Source of the DNA: Flammeovirgaceae bacterium UBA4465
Lineage (GTDB): Bacteria; Bacteroidota; Bacteroidia; Cytophagales; Cyclobacteriaceae
NCBI GenBank assembly: GCA_905182375.1
Contig: CAJJBF010000001.1
Coordinates: forward strand, 262,501-326,500
Length of the DNA stretch: 64,000 nt
Direction of reading: 5' to 3'
In this document: positions 54,665 to 64,000 of the stretch, piece after piece
Numbering within the stretch: position 1 is the first letter of the stretch
How the letters are laid out: each line of letters starts with the position of its first letter
The notes under the pieces: model-generated
Seen by the model: only the letters and a program-made list of their open reading frames with translations
Told to the model about the DNA's origin: nothing
Databases searched by the model: none
Position numbers and translations under genes: made by a program

Positions 54665-55514
54665 GAAGTAAAAATATACTTAAGATACCAGATAAAATGA
54701 TCCAATCAATACTCTTTTTCAGGGTTCGATAATGTGATTGGGTATCGGCTGTGTGGATTCGATAGATAAACCAACCCAAAAAAGGTAATAAAGCTAAAAA
54801 ATAGATGCCTGAATTCGTGGGAAGCGCACCTTCCAAAAAATATATCATGAAAATAATACCACAGAAAATAGATAGATAAATAAGTTTTTTAGCCGTTCTA
54901 ATCCCCCAGGTTACCGAAATAGTTTCCGCTCCATGGACGGCATCACCCTTTACCCCCCTAAGATCCTTTACGACTTCTCGGATAAAAATAGCTACAAAAG
55001 TGAACAAAGAATAGGCCAATAAATAGGTGTTGTAGGCTTGAAAATACATAGCAACCACCAAGATGATCATGACATGCATTAGGGCCACCATAATATTCCC
55101 CAACAGCAGTACTCTCCTGAAATAGTTACTATGGAGCCATAACATAAAAGAAGCAAAAAAATTAAAAAGCCCCAGCCACTGGTCTATCCATAAACCAATC
55201 ATAATCGCTAAAATTGATGAGCCCATGTGTGCTGCCAATGCACGACGACGACGCAGATGTATGCCCACGACGACCCGATCTGGTCGATTGATTAAATCAA
55301 TCTTTTGATCATAATAATCATTGATCAAATATCCTGCTGCGGCAAGCATCGTAATTGAAGCGGTTAGCAAGATAAATTCCCAACTTAAAACCACCTCATT
55401 TGGGACCTTAATGAGATAGGATGCCGTTAAGAATTGCACAACTAAAATACCAAAAAGATGGGGAATTCTAATGGCTTTGGTAAAACCTTTGATATCAGCT
55501 ATCAGATGACGCAC
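54657..55514 (-). CDS. UbiA-family prenyltransferase
   Basis: This 285-residue protein has seven to nine membrane helices. The two Asp-rich prenyl-diphosphate motifs are visible: LINDYYDQKIDLINRPDRVV (about residues 64-83) and VVKDLRGVKGDAVHGAETISV (about 190-210). UbiA enzymes attach isoprenoid chains to quinone precursors, hemes or glycerol phosphates. Bacteroidota homologues are often labelled geranylgeranylglycerol-phosphate geranylgeranyltransferase, but the acceptor cannot be read here. It overlaps the DUF2520 gene by 20 bp and purN by 8 bp. Confidence 0.88.
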   Translation of the reverse strand: MRHLIADIKGFTKAIRIPHLFGILVVQFLTASYLIKVPNEVVLSWEFILLTASITMLAAAGYLINDYYDQKIDLINRPDRVVVGIHLRRRRALAAHMGSSILAIMIGLWIDQWLGLFNFFASFMLWLHSNYFRRVLLLGNIMVALMHVMIILVVAMYFQAYNTYLLAYSLFTFVAIFIREVVKDLRGVKGDAVHGAETISVTWGIRTAKKLIYLSIFCGIIFMIYFLEGALPTNSGIYFLALLPFLGWFIYRIHTADTQSHYRTLKKSIDWIILSGILSIFLLHE

Positions 55515-56265
55515 TTTTAATTTTTTGAATGCGATGGGTGAAAAATTGATATAAATCGAGTATTTCAGGATCCTGATTTAATAAACCTAACTGCACATCT
55601 ATGATCTTCTGATCCTTTCTTACCGCGGGCCCAGTCATAGATTTTGCACCGCCCAAGTTGAAGGCTTTATATATGGTCTGTTCCATAAGAGGTACCAGTA
55701 AATGCTTATCCAATTGATGTTTTTTAAGAATCTTTTCTACGTCCAAAAGAAGTGAAGTGGTGAAATTATTGGCAATGACAGCGGCCAAATGAATGATTTT
55801 TCGATTTTGAGAATCAAAATAAGCCACACGTTGACTGATACTTTCAGCCAGTTGGGTGATCAACAAAACAGATTCCTCACTTCCCTCAATTAATAAGGGC
55901 ATTTGCTCGTAATCAATAATATCTTCTTTGGAAAGCGTCATTAACGGGTAAAGCACGCCACATTTTGCGTGCTTTTGATGGATTACATCCATGTCCACAG
56001 ATCCTGCAGTATGAATAATGATCTGATCCGGATCAAAATGGTAGTTAGTCATCACATTTATAATTTGATCATCCGATACAGCGATGATAATTATGGCTAA
56101 GTCTAATGTTCTTAAGTCTTTGGACTCGGATAAAAGCGCCAAAGGGAGGTGTGAATTTTCTTCTTTTTTTCGCACAAAAATTTTTTGGACACCTCTCTCA
56201 CCAAGTGACTTAAAAAAATGGGTAGCTACATTTCCACCTCCAATAATAGCTATTCTTAAGGACAC
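55495..56265 (-). CDS. Rossmann-like and DUF2520 domain-containing protein
   Basis: This 256-residue protein starts with a dinucleotide-binding GGGNVATHFF (about residues 9-18) and has an AIIIIAVSDDQI segment like NADP-linked oxidoreductases. The C-terminal DUF2520 domain includes HLAAVIANNFTTSLL and LGGAKSMTGPAVRKD, the typical TGPxxR-D stretch. The family resembles ketopantoate or pyrroline-5-carboxylate reductases, but no reaction is established. It lies 12 bp after ccmF and overlaps the UbiA gene, so it may be transcribed with the ccm cluster. Confidence 0.9.
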   Translation of the reverse strand: MSLRIAIIGGGNVATHFFKSLGERGVQKIFVRKKEENSHLPLALLSESKDLRTLDLAIIIIAVSDDQIINVMTNYHFDPDQIIIHTAGSVDMDVIHQKHAKCGVLYPLMTLSKEDIIDYEQMPLLIEGSEESVLLITQLAESISQRVAYFDSQNRKIIHLAAVIANNFTTSLLLDVEKILKKHQLDKHLLVPLMEQTIYKAFNLGGAKSMTGPAVRKDQKIIDVQLGLLNQDPEILDLYQFFTHRIQKIKSASSDS

Positions 56266-56277
56266 ATTGTCTCTTTT

Positions 56278-58797
56278 TTAGGACTCCAATCCTTTGTTAC
56301 GAAAAATCATGAACTCTTCATATCTACGTAAAATAGCAATAAAAAATCCAAAGCACAGTAATAAAGCACCGATCCAAAGCAAGTTGATAAAGGGCTTTTC
56401 TACTGCCTCCATGATGATCCAATCTTTTTGAGTCCGTTGCACCCCAAAAGTGAAACTGTCTGTTTCAGGATCTATGGACTCAACAGTAATTCGTGCCGCT
56501 AGATCATAGACGGTAGCAGGTATTTTGCCCGCCATCTGATCTTTGATCAAATAAATCGGAGCAGCTAGGTAATTTTGAAATTCTCCTTGTATCTCAATAA
56601 CGGCTTTTACCGCGATATCGTTTTTCATCAATGTCACTCCCTCTACTTGCTCAACCCGTTCCATTTTTTTAAATGTTGCGACATAATCATTAATAAAAAA
56701 GTCATCCCCAACCGCCACTTGGTACTCTTGAACCTCTCCCCAGTCGGTTTCCTGAGCCGGGTCAGGGAACGTTCTTACATGAGTGTACATGTCTGCAGTA
56801 AGGGTTCTACTGATGTCAGGTGAGTAAACGGTGCCCATTTGATCATTCAACTGCACGCGTGGGTACAACGCAAAATGATCGCCATTGCCCTTGTCATACA
56901 ATACTTCAAAATACGAGTTTTCATTATTGGTAATACGAACCTGATCTCCCTTAGATGCCCTCAATCCTGAGGCAACATAAATATCATCAGTGGCCTCCAA
57001 AATCAATGGATTGTCTGTTTCCGTGAGTAAATTGGCATCAACATATCCCAAATCCGTGGTCTTTTTTCGCATGCCTTTATACACCAGCGAATAATCACCC
57101 ATCTCCCGCGGTTCATTCAAAAAGAGCAATAGATTATTCATATTAATCTCATCGGGAAACTCATTACTGTAGAGCAATCCTGTATTGTTTTTAGAAAGAA
57201 TTTTACTGTATCCAGAAGAAAAGAGAATCCCAATCAACATCAATCCTACACCTATATGCGCAATGGAACCTCCTGAAAGTTTAACATTGGTCCGCTTCAA
57301 ACGCAATAAAATAGCAAAATTGGCAGTAATCGAATAGATACTGGCAGTCAATAAAATCATGTAAGGAACTTCTCGTACTTCCGCTAAAACAAATATGAGT
57401 GCTGAGATTAACAATGAAATCATTAAGGGCTTTTGAATTTCTATTTTGAAATCTTGAAAGTTCATCCGCTTCCACCAAAAAAACTGACCTGTCCCCGATA
57501 ATAGGGCAATGCCTACTGCAAACCACAATTGAAATTTAGAATAAAATTGTATTGGATCGGCCGGTGGAGCTAAATTGGAGGCAATACCAAAAAGACCCAA
57601 TACCTCATTGTATACAGGTATGGAAGTAGGTATAATAATTTGAAAGGCCATCAAGCAAAGCACAGTTGCCCCCATGAAAATCCAAAATTCTCTAGAATAA
57701 GCAGACATTTCCTTATCTGTTGAGGGTATTTTTTTCCAAACACGCACCAGCAGCAAGACACATCCCACCAGGAATAAAACTAGAAAAAGCAGCAACTGCC
57801 CGGATAATCCGAGATCAGTAAAAGAGTGAACTGAGGTCTCTCCAAGCACCCCGCTCCGAGTGAGAAAGGTAGAATACAAAATAAGCAAATAGGTCACCAA
57901 GACCAATATAAGGGCTGCCTTTAACGCATTTTCATTCTTTTTATAAGCAATCATCGTATGAATGGCTGCAATCAAAGTGAGCCAGGGAATATAGATGGCA
58001 TTCTCAACAGGATCCCAGTTCCAATAGCCTCCAAAATTCAAGGTTTCATAAGCCCAATAGGCACCCATCAATATGCCAATACCCAAAATCATTGCTGCAA
58101 ATTGTGCCCAAGGCAGCGCAGGTCTGATCCATTCTTTGTATTTACCTATCCACAAGCCCGCAATCGCATAAGCAAAAGGAACTACGGTACTCGCAAATCC
58201 TAAGAACAACGTCGGGGGATGGATAACCATCCAATAATTTTGAAGCAAAGGATTCAAGCCATTGCCATCTTCAGGAATAAATTCGGGATTCACTACAAAA
58301 ATGGCATCCTGAACTACATCTCGAAGCAATAAAAAGGGAGAACTGCCGATCTTCAATTCAAAAATAACAACACCTAGAATCAAGGTTGTCAAACAAAACT
58401 GGGTAAAGGTCATGACGGCCATTACCGAAGGTTTCCAAAATTTATTGGTTTTGATCAATACCAAGCCCAACATCGCATTCCAAAACATCCAAAGAAGAAA
58501 GGATCCTTCTTGCCCATTCCAAAAACTAGAAATCTGATAGTAAATGGGCAAGTATTTGGAAGAATAATTCCATGCATAATGGTATTCAAAATAATGCTTA
58601 TTGATGATTAAAAACAGCACCGTCAAAACGCCGATCAAACTCAATACGTGGCCGCAATAGCTCCAATCCGCATAACGCTCCCACGTACGGTCATTGCTTT
58701 CTACTGCTTTGAAATAAGCGATGCAAGAAACGAGTGCGGTGACCAATGAAAGAATAATCATCAGATGGCCTAGGTTACCTATCAAATAATGAACCAT
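56278..58797 (-). CDS. ccmF: Cytochrome c maturation protein CcmF/CcsA-type heme lyase
   Basis: This 839-residue protein has about 14-16 membrane helices. The WWD heme-handling region is GGYWNWDPVENAIYIPWL near residue 260, and conserved HPPTLFLGFASTVVPFAYA lies before it. A long periplasmic domain (about residues 560-790) follows the main membrane block and one last helix ends the protein. CcmF attaches heme to apocytochrome c. It is longer than proteobacterial CcmF (about 650 residues), as in other Bacteroidota. It follows ccmE by 3 bp. No ccmG or ccmH is seen nearby. Confidence 0.93.
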   Translation of the reverse strand: MVHYLIGNLGHLMIILSLVTALVSCIAYFKAVESNDRTWERYADWSYCGHVLSLIGVLTVLFLIINKHYFEYHYAWNYSSKYLPIYYQISSFWNGQEGSFLLWMFWNAMLGLVLIKTNKFWKPSVMAVMTFTQFCLTTLILGVVIFELKIGSSPFLLLRDVVQDAIFVVNPEFIPEDGNGLNPLLQNYWMVIHPPTLFLGFASTVVPFAYAIAGLWIGKYKEWIRPALPWAQFAAMILGIGILMGAYWAYETLNFGGYWNWDPVENAIYIPWLTLIAAIHTMIAYKKNENALKAALILVLVTYLLILYSTFLTRSGVLGETSVHSFTDLGLSGQLLLFLVLFLVGCVLLLVRVWKKIPSTDKEMSAYSREFWIFMGATVLCLMAFQIIIPTSIPVYNEVLGLFGIASNLAPPADPIQFYSKFQLWFAVGIALLSGTGQFFWWKRMNFQDFKIEIQKPLMISLLISALIFVLAEVREVPYMILLTASIYSITANFAILLRLKRTNVKLSGGSIAHIGVGLMLIGILFSSGYSKILSKNNTGLLYSNEFPDEINMNNLLLFLNEPREMGDYSLVYKGMRKKTTDLGYVDANLLTETDNPLILEATDDIYVASGLRASKGDQVRITNNENSYFEVLYDKGNGDHFALYPRVQLNDQMGTVYSPDISRTLTADMYTHVRTFPDPAQETDWGEVQEYQVAVGDDFFINDYVATFKKMERVEQVEGVTLMKNDIAVKAVIEIQGEFQNYLAAPIYLIKDQMAGKIPATVYDLAARITVESIDPETDSFTFGVQRTQKDWIIMEAVEKPFINLLWIGALLLCFGFFIAILRRYEEFMIFRNKGLES

Positions 58798-58800
58798 CCG

Positions 58801-59205
58801 CTAAATTTTAATTTCTTCTTCCTGATATTTGGAAGGGCATTTTAAAAGGATTTTGTCGGCGACAAATATATCTTTTCGATAGGAGCCCACGACCACTACT
58901 TGTTCAGATCGATCAAAATCTTGTGGAATGGGATTGGGGTGAAATACTTTTTGCTCTGCCTCATTCTCGTCTAACATCACAAAAGTGAAAGAGAGTTGGT
59001 CATCCATAGGTACAATACCCATTACTTGATCTGTCTCATTTTTTTTGAGCTTTCCTACCACATGAATTTTGGACCTATCTCCATCAGATTCACGGCGCTT
59101 CGCCTCCTCAAAAGTGACATAACTACTGGCGTCTCCAGCAGTAGTGAGGATAATTCCTATCGCCATGGCAATGACTACAATGCCTATGATATGTGACTTT
59201 TTCAT
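58801..59205 (-). CDS. ccmE: Cytochrome c maturation heme chaperone CcmE, Cys variant
   Basis: This 134-residue protein has an N-terminal anchor (residues 6-24) and an OB-fold periplasmic domain (HVVGKLKKNETDQVMGI, VVVGSYRKDIFVADKILLKCPSKY). The heme-binding residue of E. coli CcmE is His in HxxxY; here the same place reads CPSKY, i.e. Cys-x-x-x-Tyr. That form is known from Desulfovibrio and archaea. The gene overlaps the ccmD-like gene by 4 bp and lies 3 bp upstream of ccmF. Confidence 0.93.
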   Translation of the reverse strand: MKKSHIIGIVVIAMAIGIILTTAGDASSYVTFEEAKRRESDGDRSKIHVVGKLKKNETDQVMGIVPMDDQLSFTFVMLDENEAEQKVFHPNPIPQDFDRSEQVVVVGSYRKDIFVADKILLKCPSKYQEEEIKI

Positions 59206-59426
59206 TTTTCCTCTCCCATTTGCTTTTCCAATTGACTTAGTCTTCTATCGAACCGAAATAAGGTGAAAAAAATTCCCCCTAATAAAAGAAGTACTACCAT
59301 GATAACCACATAAATTTTTCCTTCTCCTCTAAAATCATCTGCCATCTCAATCTGAGATTGAGATCGAGCAATCAACTGAAGGCCTACAAAGAAGAGCAAA
59401 AACAATAATTTCACAATTTTATTCAT
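59202..59426 (-). CDS. CcmD-like small membrane protein
   Basis: This 74-residue protein has a signal-like N-terminal hydrophobic stretch (residues 5-20), one clear membrane helix (KIYVVIMVVLLLLGGIFF, about residues 37-54) and a charged C-terminal tail (DRRLSQLEKQMGEEK). Its size, topology and place between ccmC (8-bp overlap) and ccmE (4-bp overlap) fit CcmD, the small helper that releases CcmE from CcmABC. Sequence alone would not be enough to name it. Confidence 0.78.
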   Translation of the reverse strand: MNKIVKLLFLLFFVGLQLIARSQSQIEMADDFRGEGKIYVVIMVVLLLLGGIFFTLFRFDRRLSQLEKQMGEEK

Positions 59427-60093
59427 AATCTAAATGTTTTTGAAGACGCGCAGCTCTTATTTTTAGGGTCGCCATCCAAAACCCTAAAAAAGTCCACCCC
59501 AAGACGGCTGGATAGAATACCATTCTCAAATCACTGTCCAAATCATATTGTCCAAAGGCAGGATTTCCACCATTGCCCGGATGCAAACTGTCCGTCATTC
59601 TAGGGAGTACAAACAATAAGGGAATTAAAACAGCAAAGGCAAAAATATTGTACACCGCACCCAATCTGGCCTTCTGATGATCATCTTGTAAAGATTCCCT
59701 TAAAATAATCAGTGCAAAATATATCAGCAAGGCAACCGCAGATGCGTTTTGTTTAGGATCATTGCTCCAGGACTCTCCCCAAGTAAAATTAGCCCAAATC
59801 ATACCTGAAACGATGCCTAAGACACCAAACATGACCCCAATATTGACCAACTGCTCGGCATACAAGTCGTACATCAAATTTTTGGTGGATAAATATTTGA
59901 TGGCATAAAATACAGAAACCAAAAACATAATAATCATACCAAACCACATAGGTACGTGAAAATGTAAAATTCTGATGGTCTCATTGAGAATCGGTAATCT
60001 AGGTGCGGGCATTAAGAACCCTCCAATCACTGTATAAATTAGCAAAATTACAGTCAATAGTTTCCACCAATACGCTTTCATTAAGTATTTCAT
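59419..60093 (-). CDS. ccmC: Cytochrome c maturation heme handling protein CcmC
   Basis: This 224-residue protein (counted from ATG 60093) has six membrane helices and the tryptophan-rich WWD-type region WANFTWGESWSNDPKQNASA (about residues 110-130). Conserved His residues lie in ILHFHVPMWFGM and RMTDSLHPGNGG. CcmC loads heme on CcmE. The frame extends 15 codons further upstream to 60138, but the start at 60093 gives the typical N-terminus and lies 1 bp after the ccmB stop, so it is chosen. Confidence 0.92.
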   Translation of the reverse strand: MKYLMKAYWWKLLTVILLIYTVIGGFLMPAPRLPILNETIRILHFHVPMWFGMIIMFLVSVFYAIKYLSTKNLMYDLYAEQLVNIGVMFGVLGIVSGMIWANFTWGESWSNDPKQNASAVALLIYFALIILRESLQDDHQKARLGAVYNIFAFAVLIPLLFVLPRMTDSLHPGNGGNPAFGQYDLDSDLRMVFYPAVLGWTFLGFWMATLKIRAARLQKHLDYE

Positions 60094-60094
60094 A

Positions 60095-60745
60095 TCAATT
60101 TTTCCAACTGTAAGGGAATAAAATAAATGACAATGCAATGATAATCACATTAAAACAGACCAATACCAATAGGTTTCCAGAAATATCGGCTAAAGAGGCT
60201 CCAAACACAATTTTACGAGAATTGGTTACCGCAAGTAATAAAACGGGAATAATCACTGGAAAAGCCAGTATGGGCATGAGATGAGATCCATTGTCAGATT
60301 TCGCCGCAATGGAAGCGATCAGGGTGAAGCATACCGACAAGCCGCTCGCTCCTGCCAACAGATTAACTAAAAAAAGGGACGGATTTTCAACAGGAAATCC
60401 CAAAAAAAGATTGAATATCCCAGTCAATAATACGACCAACAAAATCTCATAAAAACCGTAATAAATAAGTTTTGAAGTTAAAATATGGACAGGCTTCGCT
60501 AGGTAATAATAATAATGAGAACGATGGGCCTCCTGGCCAAAACTTTTGCCGAGGCCCGTGATGCTTGAAAATAACAAAATCAACCAAAACAGCGCATTCC
60601 AAATGGCGGGGGTAATCACGTTATTGAAGGCCAAATAGGCAATATAAATGGTCGCAAAAACATATAATGCAATCCCCGCAACGACATATTTTTGTCTAAA
60701 ATCAACCAATAAATCTTTCTTTATCAAGGCGATGATCTGATCCAT
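60095..60745 (-). CDS. ccmB: Heme exporter protein CcmB
   Basis: This 216-residue protein (from ATG 60745) has six membrane helices and matches CcmB: MDQIIALIKKDLLVDFRQKY start, GLGKSFGQEAHRSHYYYYLAKPVHILTSKLIYYG middle and FPVIIPVLLLAVTNSRKI near the C-terminus. It forms the membrane part of the CcmAB ABC complex. No ccmA ATPase gene lies next to it in this window. The frame reads 13 codons further upstream, but the chosen start is family-typical. It opens the ccmB-C-D-E-F cluster. Confidence 0.92.
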   Translation of the reverse strand: MDQIIALIKKDLLVDFRQKYVVAGIALYVFATIYIAYLAFNNVITPAIWNALFWLILLFSSITGLGKSFGQEAHRSHYYYYLAKPVHILTSKLIYYGFYEILLVVLLTGIFNLFLGFPVENPSLFLVNLLAGASGLSVCFTLIASIAAKSDNGSHLMPILAFPVIIPVLLLAVTNSRKIVFGASLADISGNLLVLVCFNVIIIALSFILFPYSWKN

Positions 60746-60952
60746 GGGACAAAAATAAGGTTGAAAGCTGAGGGTTTTACGCATTTCCTAAGAATAATCC
60801 TTCCTCCAAAAAAAATACCTTCATTAAACCCCTTATGTTCTTCGGCTGATCAGTGGATAAAAGAATTAAAAAAAACTATTAAGCTTTGACAAACACACTT
60901 ATTATCTAGGGCTATATTTACCAAGATTTATTCAATATTAATATTTGCTTTC

Positions 60953-62008
60953 ATGAAAAATATTCTCATTACCGGAGGTGCAGGATTCATTGGCTCTCAT
61001 GTAGTACGAAGATTTATACAACAATATCCCCATTACGAAATTTTTAATCTTGATAAGCTGACCTATGCCGGTAATCTGCAAAATCTCGTTGATGTTGAGC
61101 AGGCACCCAATTACCATTTTATCATGGGTGATATTTGTGACAGCGCCTTAGTACAAAGTCTTTTCAGCGAGCATGCACTCGACGGCGTGATCCATTTGGC
61201 AGCCGAGTCTCATGTGGATCGATCGATATCCCATCCCATGGATTTTGTTCAAACCAATGTATTGGGAACGGTAAATTTACTGAACGCAGCCAAAGATGCT
61301 TGGGGAAAAGAGCCCTCTGATAAAAGGTTTTATCATGTTTCAACCGATGAGGTATATGGCTCTCTTGGGGAAAAAGGCTTATTTACCGAAACCACCGCTT
61401 ACGATCCCAAAAGCCCCTATTCGGCTTCCAAAGCCTCCTCTGACCATTTTGTGCGGGCCTACCACAACACCTATGACCTCCCCATAGTCATCAGCAATTG
61501 TTCAAATAATTACGGCCCTAATCATTTCCCTGAGAAACTCATTCCCTTGGCCATCAACAATATTAAAAACAAGCAACCCATCCCTATTTACGGAAAAGGA
61601 GAAAACATTCGAGACTGGCTCTATGTCATTGATCATGCCCGTGCCATTGACGTTATTTTCCACCAAGGAAAGGTTGGGGAAACCTATAATATTGGTGGAT
61701 TCAATGAATGGAAAAATATAGATTTGATCCATCTATTGTGTCGCCTCATGGACGAGGCCATGAGGCGACCTTCTGGTACCTCGGCACAGCTCATTACTTT
61801 TGTAAATGATCGCTCGGGTCATGATTTAAGGTATGCCATTGACGCCTCAAAATTAGCCAATGAACTGGGCTGGCAACCCTCTTTACAATTTGAAGAAGGC
61901 CTCAAAAGAACGGTAAAATGGTATCTTGAAAATGAACATTGGTTAAGCCATGTTACTTCGGGTGCTTACCAAGCCTATTATCAAACGCATTATAACGAAA
62001 AGACATGA
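60953..62008 (+). CDS. rfbB: dTDP-glucose 4,6-dehydratase
   Basis: This 351-residue short-chain dehydrogenase makes dTDP-4-keto-6-deoxyglucose, the second step of dTDP-rhamnose synthesis. The NAD site is [15 protein letters not shown] (residues 4-18), the catalytic region is [11 protein letters not shown] with Thr-Asp-Glu, and the YxxxK pair is in [28 protein letters not shown] and [14 protein letters not shown] are also diagnostic. It is the first gene of a plus-strand nucleotide-sugar operon and overlaps rfbA by 4 bp (ATGA). Confidence 0.96.
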   Translation: MKNILITGGAGFIGSHVVRRFIQQYPHYEIFNLDKLTYAGNLQNLVDVEQAPNYHFIMGDICDSALVQSLFSEHALDGVIHLAAESHVDRSISHPMDFVQTNVLGTVNLLNAAKDAWGKEPSDKRFYHVSTDEVYGSLGEKGLFTETTAYDPKSPYSASKASSDHFVRAYHNTYDLPIVISNCSNNYGPNHFPEKLIPLAINNIKNKQPIPIYGKGENIRDWLYVIDHARAIDVIFHQGKVGETYNIGGFNEWKNIDLIHLLCRLMDEAMRRPSGTSAQLITFVNDRSGHDLRYAIDASKLANELGWQPSLQFEEGLKRTVKWYLENEHWLSHVTSGAYQAYYQTHYNEKT

Positions 62009-62871
62009 AAGGCATCATTTTGGCGGGTGGCTCAGGAACTCGATTGCACCCATTGACCCTTGCAATAAGCAAACAAATGCTTCCTGTATACGATAAACCC
62101 ATGATTTATTATCCCCTGTCGGTTTTGATGCTGGCAGGCATCCGGGAAATCCTAATCATCTCCACGCCAAGAGACCTCGCAGGATTTCAACAACTGCTCG
62201 GCAACGGAGCGAATTTAGGCTGTCATTTTGAATATGCGGTTCAACCCGAACCCGAAGGTTTGGCTCAAGCTTTTATCATCGGAGCGGAATTCATCGGGAG
62301 GGAAAAAGTTGCATTGGTCTTGGGTGATAATATTTTTTATGCCTCTGGATTGTCTCAAAAATTACAAAATTGTACAGATCCACAGGGTGGAATCATCTTT
62401 GCTTATCGAGTAAATGATCCTGAAAGATATGGTGTAGTGGCATTTGACAATCAAAAAAAGGCCTTGTCCATCGAAGAAAAACCTACGCATCCCAAATCAA
62501 AATATGCGGTACCCGGTTTGTATTTTTACGATCAAGACGTAGTGGACATTGCAAAAAATATCCAGCCCAGTGCCCGAGGTGAACTGGAAATTACTGCCGT
62601 AAATAACGAATATTTAAAGCAGGGAAAATTAACAGTAGAAGTATTGGATCGAGGAACTGCCTGGTTAGATACAGGAACCATCGAATCTCTGTTGGAGGCA
62701 GGTGATTTTGTCAGGGCCATTGAATCTCGCCAAGGACTTAAAATTGGTTGTATTGAAGAAGTTGCCTACAAAATGGGCTTCATCGATGCAGATCAACTCC
62801 ACAAGATTGCAGTCCCCTTGCAAAAAAGTGGTTATGGTAATTATTTAATAAAATTAGTCGATGGAAATTAA
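62005..62871 (+). CDS. rfbA: Glucose-1-phosphate thymidylyltransferase
   Basis: This 288-residue enzyme makes dTDP-glucose from glucose-1-phosphate and dTTP. The nucleotide site [14 protein letters not shown] (residues 4-17), [37 protein letters not shown]-like [22 protein letters not shown] and [10 protein letters not shown] are all present. It overlaps rfbB by 4 bp and rfbC by 11 bp. Confidence 0.97.
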   Translation: MKGIILAGGSGTRLHPLTLAISKQMLPVYDKPMIYYPLSVLMLAGIREILIISTPRDLAGFQQLLGNGANLGCHFEYAVQPEPEGLAQAFIIGAEFIGREKVALVLGDNIFYASGLSQKLQNCTDPQGGIIFAYRVNDPERYGVVAFDNQKKALSIEEKPTHPKSKYAVPGLYFYDQDVVDIAKNIQPSARGELEITAVNNEYLKQGKLTVEVLDRGTAWLDTGTIESLLEAGDFVRAIESRQGLKIGCIEEVAYKMGFIDADQLHKIAVPLQKSGYGNYLIKLVDGN

Positions 62872-63400
62872 ACCTACGCCGCTCAAAGATTGCTTTGTGA
62901 TTCACCATGATTTGTATGGTGATGATCGTGGCTATTTCATGGAAGCCTTCAATCTCACCCGATTTAAAAAATTTGGACTTGATTTTTCAGTTGAGCAAAT
63001 CAATGTTGCACAATCAAAAAAAAATGTGTTCAGAGGGCTTCATTTTCAATTAGACCCCTTTGCCCAAACCAAAATTGTTTTGGCGCTCAGTGGAGCAGTA
63101 ATTGACCTGGTTGTTGATTTAAGAAAAACGTCTGAAACTTATCTTAAATATTACAAAATAAAATTGGATAGCCCAGATAAAGCCTTGTGGGTTCCTAAAG
63201 GCTTTGCTCATGGCTATTTTACCTTGGAAGACCATACCTGTTTTCAATATGCCGTAGATCGTCCCTATCACGCGGCCTCAGAACGTAGTTTGAGTATCTA
63301 TGATCCAAAACTTAACATCACGGAAGACTTTAAAGGCGCCTTTTTCTCTCCTAAAGATTTAGCCAGTCAAAGTTTTCATGAAATTGAACATGAACTATGA
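62861..63400 (+). CDS. rfbC: dTDP-4-dehydrorhamnose 3,5-epimerase
   Basis: This 179-residue cupin-type enzyme epimerises the dTDP-4-keto-6-deoxyglucose made by Rfb[17 protein letters not shown] holds the catalytic His, and IDLVVDLRK with its Asp and [15 protein letters not shown] follow as in the family. rfbD, needed for dTDP-rhamnose, is not seen before the window ends. The start overlaps rfbA by 11 bp and the stop overlaps the next gene by 4 bp. Confidence 0.95.
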   Translation: MEIKPTPLKDCFVIHHDLYGDDRGYFMEAFNLTRFKKFGLDFSVEQINVAQSKKNVFRGLHFQLDPFAQTKIVLALSGAVIDLVVDLRKTSETYLKYYKIKLDSPDKALWVPKGFAHGYFTLEDHTCFQYAVDRPYHAASERSLSIYDPKLNITEDFKGAFFSPKDLASQSFHEIEHEL

Positions 63401-64000
63401 AAAAAATATTAATCACTGGAGGTGCTGGATTTTTAGGCTCTCATTTATGTGACCGATTCATCAAAGAAAATTATCAGGTCATCGCTATGGACAATTTAAG
63501 TACGGGGTCCATAGAAAACATCGAACATTTATTTAAAAAATCAAATTTTGAATTTCATGAGCACGACGTCACCAAGTTTATTCATGTATCCGGACCTTTG
63601 GATTACATTTTACATTTTGCCTCTCCTGCTAGCCCCATCGATTATTTGAAAATGCCTATTCAAACGATGAAGGTAGGATCCTTAGGTACCTTAAACTGCC
63701 TCGGTTTGGCTAAAGAAAAAAAAGCAAAAATATTGATTGCCTCTACCTCGGAAGTTTATGGAGATCCCTTGGTGCACCCCCAAACGGAAGACTATTGGGG
63801 CAACGTCAATCCCATTGGCCCTAGAGGCGTTTATGATGAAGCCAAGCGATTTCAAGAAGCATTGACCATGGCTTACCATACCTACCATCAATTGGAAACG
63901 AGAATTGTACGTATTTTTAATACCTTCGGCCCTCGCATGAGGTTAAATGACGGCCGGGTATTGCCTGCCTTTATAGGGCAAGCGCTACAAGGCAAACCGC
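63397..64000 (+). CDS. UDP-glucuronate decarboxylase-like SDR enzyme, 3' end outside window
   Basis: About 201 residues are visible and the frame is open at the window edge. The NAD loop is [15 protein letters not shown] (residues 4-18), the Ser/Thr region is [10 protein letters not shown], and the catalytic Tyr-Lys lie in [15 protein letters not shown]. The GVYDEAKR wording and ASPASPIDY are characteristic of UDP-xylose synthase/UDP-glucuronate decarboxylase. It starts at ATG 63397, overlapping the rfbC stop (ATGA), so it belongs to the same polysaccharide precursor operon. It could instead be a related epimerase until the C-terminus is seen. Confidence 0.88.
   Translation, partial: MKKILITGGAGFLGSHLCDRFIKENYQVIAMDNLSTGSIENIEHLFKKSNFEFHEHDVTKFIHVSGPLDYILHFASPASPIDYLKMPIQTMKVGSLGTLNCLGLAKEKKAKILIASTSEVYGDPLVHPQTEDYWGNVNPIGPRGVYDEAKRFQEALTMAYHTYHQLETRIVRIFNTFGPRMRLNDGRVLPAFIGQALQGKP

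Noticed and set aside
60750..60757. TATTTTTG box (minus strand) just upstream of ccmB
   Set aside because: It lies only 4 bp before the ccmB ATG and has no TTG at the right distance, so a start there would leave almost no leader.
60886..60920. TTGAC plus TATATTTA upstream of rfbB as a promoter
   Set aside because: The spacing between the TTG and the second box is 24 bp rather than 19-20, and the second box ends in A rather than G. The real promoter of rfbB is probably in this gap but is not resolved.
1..64000. CRISPR arrays, insertion sequences, prophage genes or rRNA
   Set aside because: I saw no regularly spaced direct repeats, no transposase or integrase motifs and no rRNA sequence anywhere in the window.

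Overview
The window looks like chromosomal DNA of a low-GC, Gram-negative, gliding-type Bacteroidota, most likely order Cytophagales. The evidence is a SusC/SusD pair, a PorZ-type component of the type IX secretion system (T9SS), an amylase with a T9SS sorting tail, several CRTAC1/ASPIC-UnbV surface lipoproteins, a Bacteroidota-type cytochrome c maturation cluster with a Cys-type CcmE, and promoter boxes of the Bacteroidota form TTTG-N19/20-TAnnTTTG. The species cannot be named from the sequence.

Layout. 1-5.8 kb (minus): a partial S41 protease, rnpA and rpmH, then a PfkB kinase, a glycerophosphodiesterase, a metallophosphoesterase and a ROK sugar kinase in a tight row. 5.9-10.5 kb (plus): a xylose module (Na+/solute symporter, xylB, xylA) with a perfect 17-bp palindrome upstream. 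10.5-30 kb (minus): a polysaccharide-utilisation-like island of susC, susD, three ~1,100-residue CRTAC1-family lipoproteins with a small lipoprotein between them, a secreted GH13 enzyme and a vanadium-haloperoxidase/PAP2-type lipoprotein. A LacI-family regulator is divergent from susC. 30-32.7 kb: decayed DNA holding a fossil fourth CRTAC1 gene joined back-to-back to a fossil XRE regulator, followed by tRNA-Val with its own promoter and terminator. 32.8-45 kb: housekeeping genes (murF, def, ruvX, an Fe-S repair protein, a second S41 protease, a chromate-type transporter, recO, porZ, tdk) and a few unknown genes. 47-52.5 kb: the cell-shape operon mreB-mreC-mreD-PBP2-rodA. 52.5-60.8 kb: purH, purN, a UbiA prenyltransferase, a DUF2520 protein and ccmB-C-D-E-F. 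60.9-64 kb: rfbB-rfbA-rfbC and a partial UDP-glucuronate-decarboxylase-like gene for nucleotide-sugar synthesis.

How the parts fit. The LacI regulator, SusCD and the GH13 enzyme form a coherent glycan capture and degradation set. PorZ belongs to the machinery that would export and anchor the GH13 enzyme. The CRTAC1 triplet is the least understood part of the island. The xylose module takes free xylose to xylulose-5-phosphate.

Four conserved genes (susC, susD, porZ, ruvX) are each broken by one single-base frameshift, and changing one base restores a canonical protein. Three look like an extra base in a short run, so sequence error or recent decay is likely. The ruvX case differs: the shift is -1 and lies exactly on an in-frame A-AAA-AAG slippery heptamer, so programmed frameshifting must be considered.
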